DNA from: Cafeteria roenbergensis
Lineage: Eukaryota; Sar; Bigyra; Bicosoecida; Cafeteriaceae
DNA: 64,000 nucleotides
Direction of reading: 5' to 3'
NCBI GenBank assembly: GCA_008330645.1
Contig: VLTN01000036.1
Span: 248,001-312,000 of the forward strand
Position numbers and translations under genes: made by a program. Of the stretch, positions 62,396-64,000 are shown piece after piece (positions within the stretch are counted from its first letter, which is position 1; every line of letters begins with the position of its first letter). Below the pieces are notes generated by a model. That model saw nothing but the letters and a program-made list of their open reading frames with translations. It made no database searches and had not been told where the DNA came from.

Positions 62396-63481
62396 TGCCG
62401 TCTGCCTCGTGAGCCGGGGGTGGCGGGTGGAGCTCAGCTCGCCAATAGCGACTGGTGTTGCCTCTGCCGCGTCGCAGAGCAAGTGTGGAGCCCAGCCGCC
62501 GCCCGTCCGCCCACTTCCAGAGGGCTGCCCAGGGGTGGCGTGCGCTGGCGTGGCCCTCGTCACTCGAGAGGCAAGGGTCCCGCCTGGGCAGCGCGCCTTG
62601 CGATTCGGCTGGAGTGGGGAACCCACTCAGCACGACCATCTCCGCTCACACCGGGGCAGCCGAAGCTCGCACGGCTTCCGCAGGGGCGCTTCCGCGCGAG
62701 CGTACCTGCTGCTATTTGAGCGCCACATAGCAGACTTGCGGAAGCCAGCTGCGTCGGGCGACAGCACAACCTCCAAGCTGGCTGGCGTGGGTTCGCATCC
62801 GCGCGACTCGCGGCACACACAGGTGCAATAGAAGGCGAGGAGCAGTGAAAACCACCATGTCCAGTCGCCATGAGCAATGGGTCCCCCAACCGTCAGCATG
62901 GATCCGTCCTCGCGACATTCGGTTGGAAGTGGAAATTCCTTGCAAAGAATCTTTGCTCTTCGAGCAGCCTCCTCGCTTAAGTGAAAACTCAGTACGCATG
63001 ACACAATCTGGGACTTCTCAAAGCAGTCCATTCTATAGCTGTGGCTTGTTCCGCGTACCGCGATCATAGCAACGAGCAGCTTTGGCTGCAAGCAATGACG
63101 GAGCTATAATGATACAGGTCCAGAGTCTCACCGCTGACGGCGCGTCGGCTCGCTGTCGTGGACTGAGGGAGTCCCGGCCCAAAACCACAGGTCCAGGCAG
63201 GAATTCCGAAGTGAGATGCGGGTGAGCCCGCGGCAGCCAGCACTCGCGAGAAGCTACTGCCAGTGCAGTCCTTGCCAAACCCGGCATTCGCAGAACATGT
63301 TTCATCACGAAGCAGCGCCACTTGCTCCGCGGCCGGCCGCTGCCGTGCGGCGGGGCGCTCGTGCCTGCACCGTGCATGGCACAACCCCCCTCTCTCGCCA
63401 CTTGCCACCCAGTGCGTGATCATGCGCGAACAAAACGTGCGCGGTGAGGTCCCGAGTCAGTCTTTGGGAACGAGAAGGCAA
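62396..63481. other. Intergenic region with reduced GC
   Basis: 1,086 bases between the CHCH-protein start and the stop of the TPR gene, both minus strand. From about 62830 to 63130 it is clearly poorer in GC than the rest. A 154-residue minus-strand frame at 62627-63091 contains one hydrophobic stretch but no recognisable family. A GGTTCGCATCC near 62788 resembles a tRNA B box, but no tRNA fold surrounds it. Confidence 0.45.
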
Positions 63482-64000
63482 TCACTCGAAGCGGCTTTCG
63501 CCCTGGTCAAACTCCCCGCTGTGGCCTCCCATCGAGGCCGCAACGCCAGAGCGCAGCGATGCCCCCTTGGCAGCGACACCCCCCGCAGCAGGCGCCCGGC
63601 GCCCCAGCGCCCGCTCCGCCGCCGCGGCGCCCTCCTTGGCCTCCTCGGCCACCTGCGCTCTGCCGGCGCTCTTCAGCGCCTCCGTGAACGCAGCCGCAGC
63701 CATGGCAGCCTTGCCTGCCTCCAGCAAGACCTCTCCCAGCCGCACGCGAGTCGCGGCAGCCGCGCCCTCAACGGCCACCCCCGCCCCCACAAGCCCCACC
63801 GTGGCGCGCCGCAGCACCGCCTCCGCCGCGCCAAGCTTCCCCAGCGACCGGAACTGCGCGCCCAGCCGCCGCAGCAGGGAGTTGTGCCGACCCCCAGACA
63901 GCCCGTTGGCCAGTGCGCGCTCCAGCGAAGCCGCCGCCTCCTCCGCACGAGGCGGCTCTGCCGACAGGCACACCGAGCAGAGCCATCCCCAGGCAGTGGG
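63482..64000 (-). CDS. C-terminal part of a TPR-like protein (partial)
   Basis: Open from the right edge to TGA at 63482-63484; 172 residues remain. The piece is a series of Ala-rich helix pairs: 'AEEAAASLERALANGLSGGRHNSLLRRLGAQFRSLGKLGAAEAVLRRA', then 'TRVRLGEVLLEAGKAAMAAAAFTEALKSAGR', whose A/G-L-A-F/Y pattern at helix-helix spacing is that of tetratricopeptide repeats. After a charged helix 'EEAKEGAAAAERALGRR' the end is a flexible tail 'GHSGEFDQGESRFE'. TPRs are protein-interaction scaffolds. Nothing is known of the N-terminus, so no function is proposed. A GGCTCTGCC motif lies at about 63953-63961 within the coding sequence. Confidence 0.6.
   Translation of the reverse strand, partial: PTAWGWLCSVCLSAEPPRAEEAAASLERALANGLSGGRHNSLLRRLGAQFRSLGKLGAAEAVLRRATVGLVGAGVAVEGAAAATRVRLGEVLLEAGKAAMAAAAFTEALKSAGRAQVAEEAKEGAAAAERALGRRAPAAGGVAAKGASLRSGVAASMGGHSGEFDQGESRFE

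Noticed and set aside
62786-62800. Second tRNA B-box-like sequence GGTTCGCATCC
   Set aside because: The flanking bases do not form a T-stem or acceptor stem.
62627-63091. 154-residue minus-strand frame with a hydrophobic segment
   Set aside because: No family wording, no splice partners, and located in a lower-GC intergenic region; kept only as a note.
14-64000. Hundreds of long open frames antisense to or overlapping the genes, some over 300 residues
   Set aside because: High GC makes stop codons rare in every frame. These frames show no family motifs, are Arg/Pro/Ala-rich, and mirror the real genes on the other strand.
1-64000. Transposons, LTR elements, integrated viruses or Polinton-like elements
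   Set aside because: No transposase, reverse transcriptase, integrase, capsid or polymerase motif was seen in any frame, and no long terminal repeats were noticed.
1-64000. CRISPR arrays, bacterial operons or recent bacterial transfer
   Set aside because: Genes are intron-bearing and singly promoted, composition is uniform apart from the two AT-richer stretches, and no regularly spaced repeat-spacer array exists.

Overview
This window looks like nuclear DNA of a GC-rich unicellular eukaryote. About 70% of bases are G or C, genes contain short spliceosomal introns, and intergenic gaps are a few hundred bases. The products are typically eukaryotic: TOR kinase, TRAPPC2, dolichol kinase, Tat-SF1, mitochondrial acyl-CoA dehydrogenase and LYR/CHCH proteins. 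No plastid-type genes are visible. An Orai-like Ca2+ channel, a MESD chaperone, an iodotyrosine-deiodinase homologue and a TEX47-like protein suggest a heterotrophic, probably flagellated protist. Bicosoecid stramenopiles such as Cafeteria have this base composition, but the window alone does not prove that placement.

Layout, left to right: the 3' end of an AIFM2/FSP1-like oxidoreductase (+); a dual-specificity phosphatase, LYRM2, a split PDP-type PP2C and medium-chain acyl-CoA dehydrogenase ACADM (all -); a giant TOR kinase (+, 13.1-28.1 kb); a TM2-domain protein and a small unknown membrane protein (-); a secreted saposin-like protein (+); an IYD-like dehalogenase (-); a TEX47/BLUF-like protein (+); an ankyrin protein and WDR76/CMR1 (-); MESD (+); HTATSF1/CUS2 (-); dolichol kinase (+); a 2,092-residue low-complexity unknown (-); a dynamin/EHD-like membrane GTPase (+); TRAPPC2 and a membrane-anchored FYVE-like finger protein (-); an Orai-like channel (+); a CHCHD7/COX23-like protein (-); and the C-terminal end of a TPR protein (-) that runs off the right edge.

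I assembled 27 introns by joining exons on phase and family homology. Twenty-six of the 27 donors read GTGAG and most acceptors end in GCAG. There are seven head-to-head gene pairs with only 207-397 bases between start codons. Ankyrin exons 2-5 are each exactly 102 bases and encode one repeat apiece. ACADM contains a 7-base microexon.

The most unusual signal is not a gene. The 9-mer GGCTCTGCC (reverse complement GGCAGAGCC) and a second motif, GCGGTTTCG/CGAAACCGC, recur over the whole window, on both strands, in all reading frames, in exons and in promoters. They sometimes occur as close inverted pairs. Together with a few rarer palindromes they resemble a genome-wide interspersed oligonucleotide system of unknown role.

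No rRNA, tRNA, CRISPR array, complete transposon or virus-like element could be supported.
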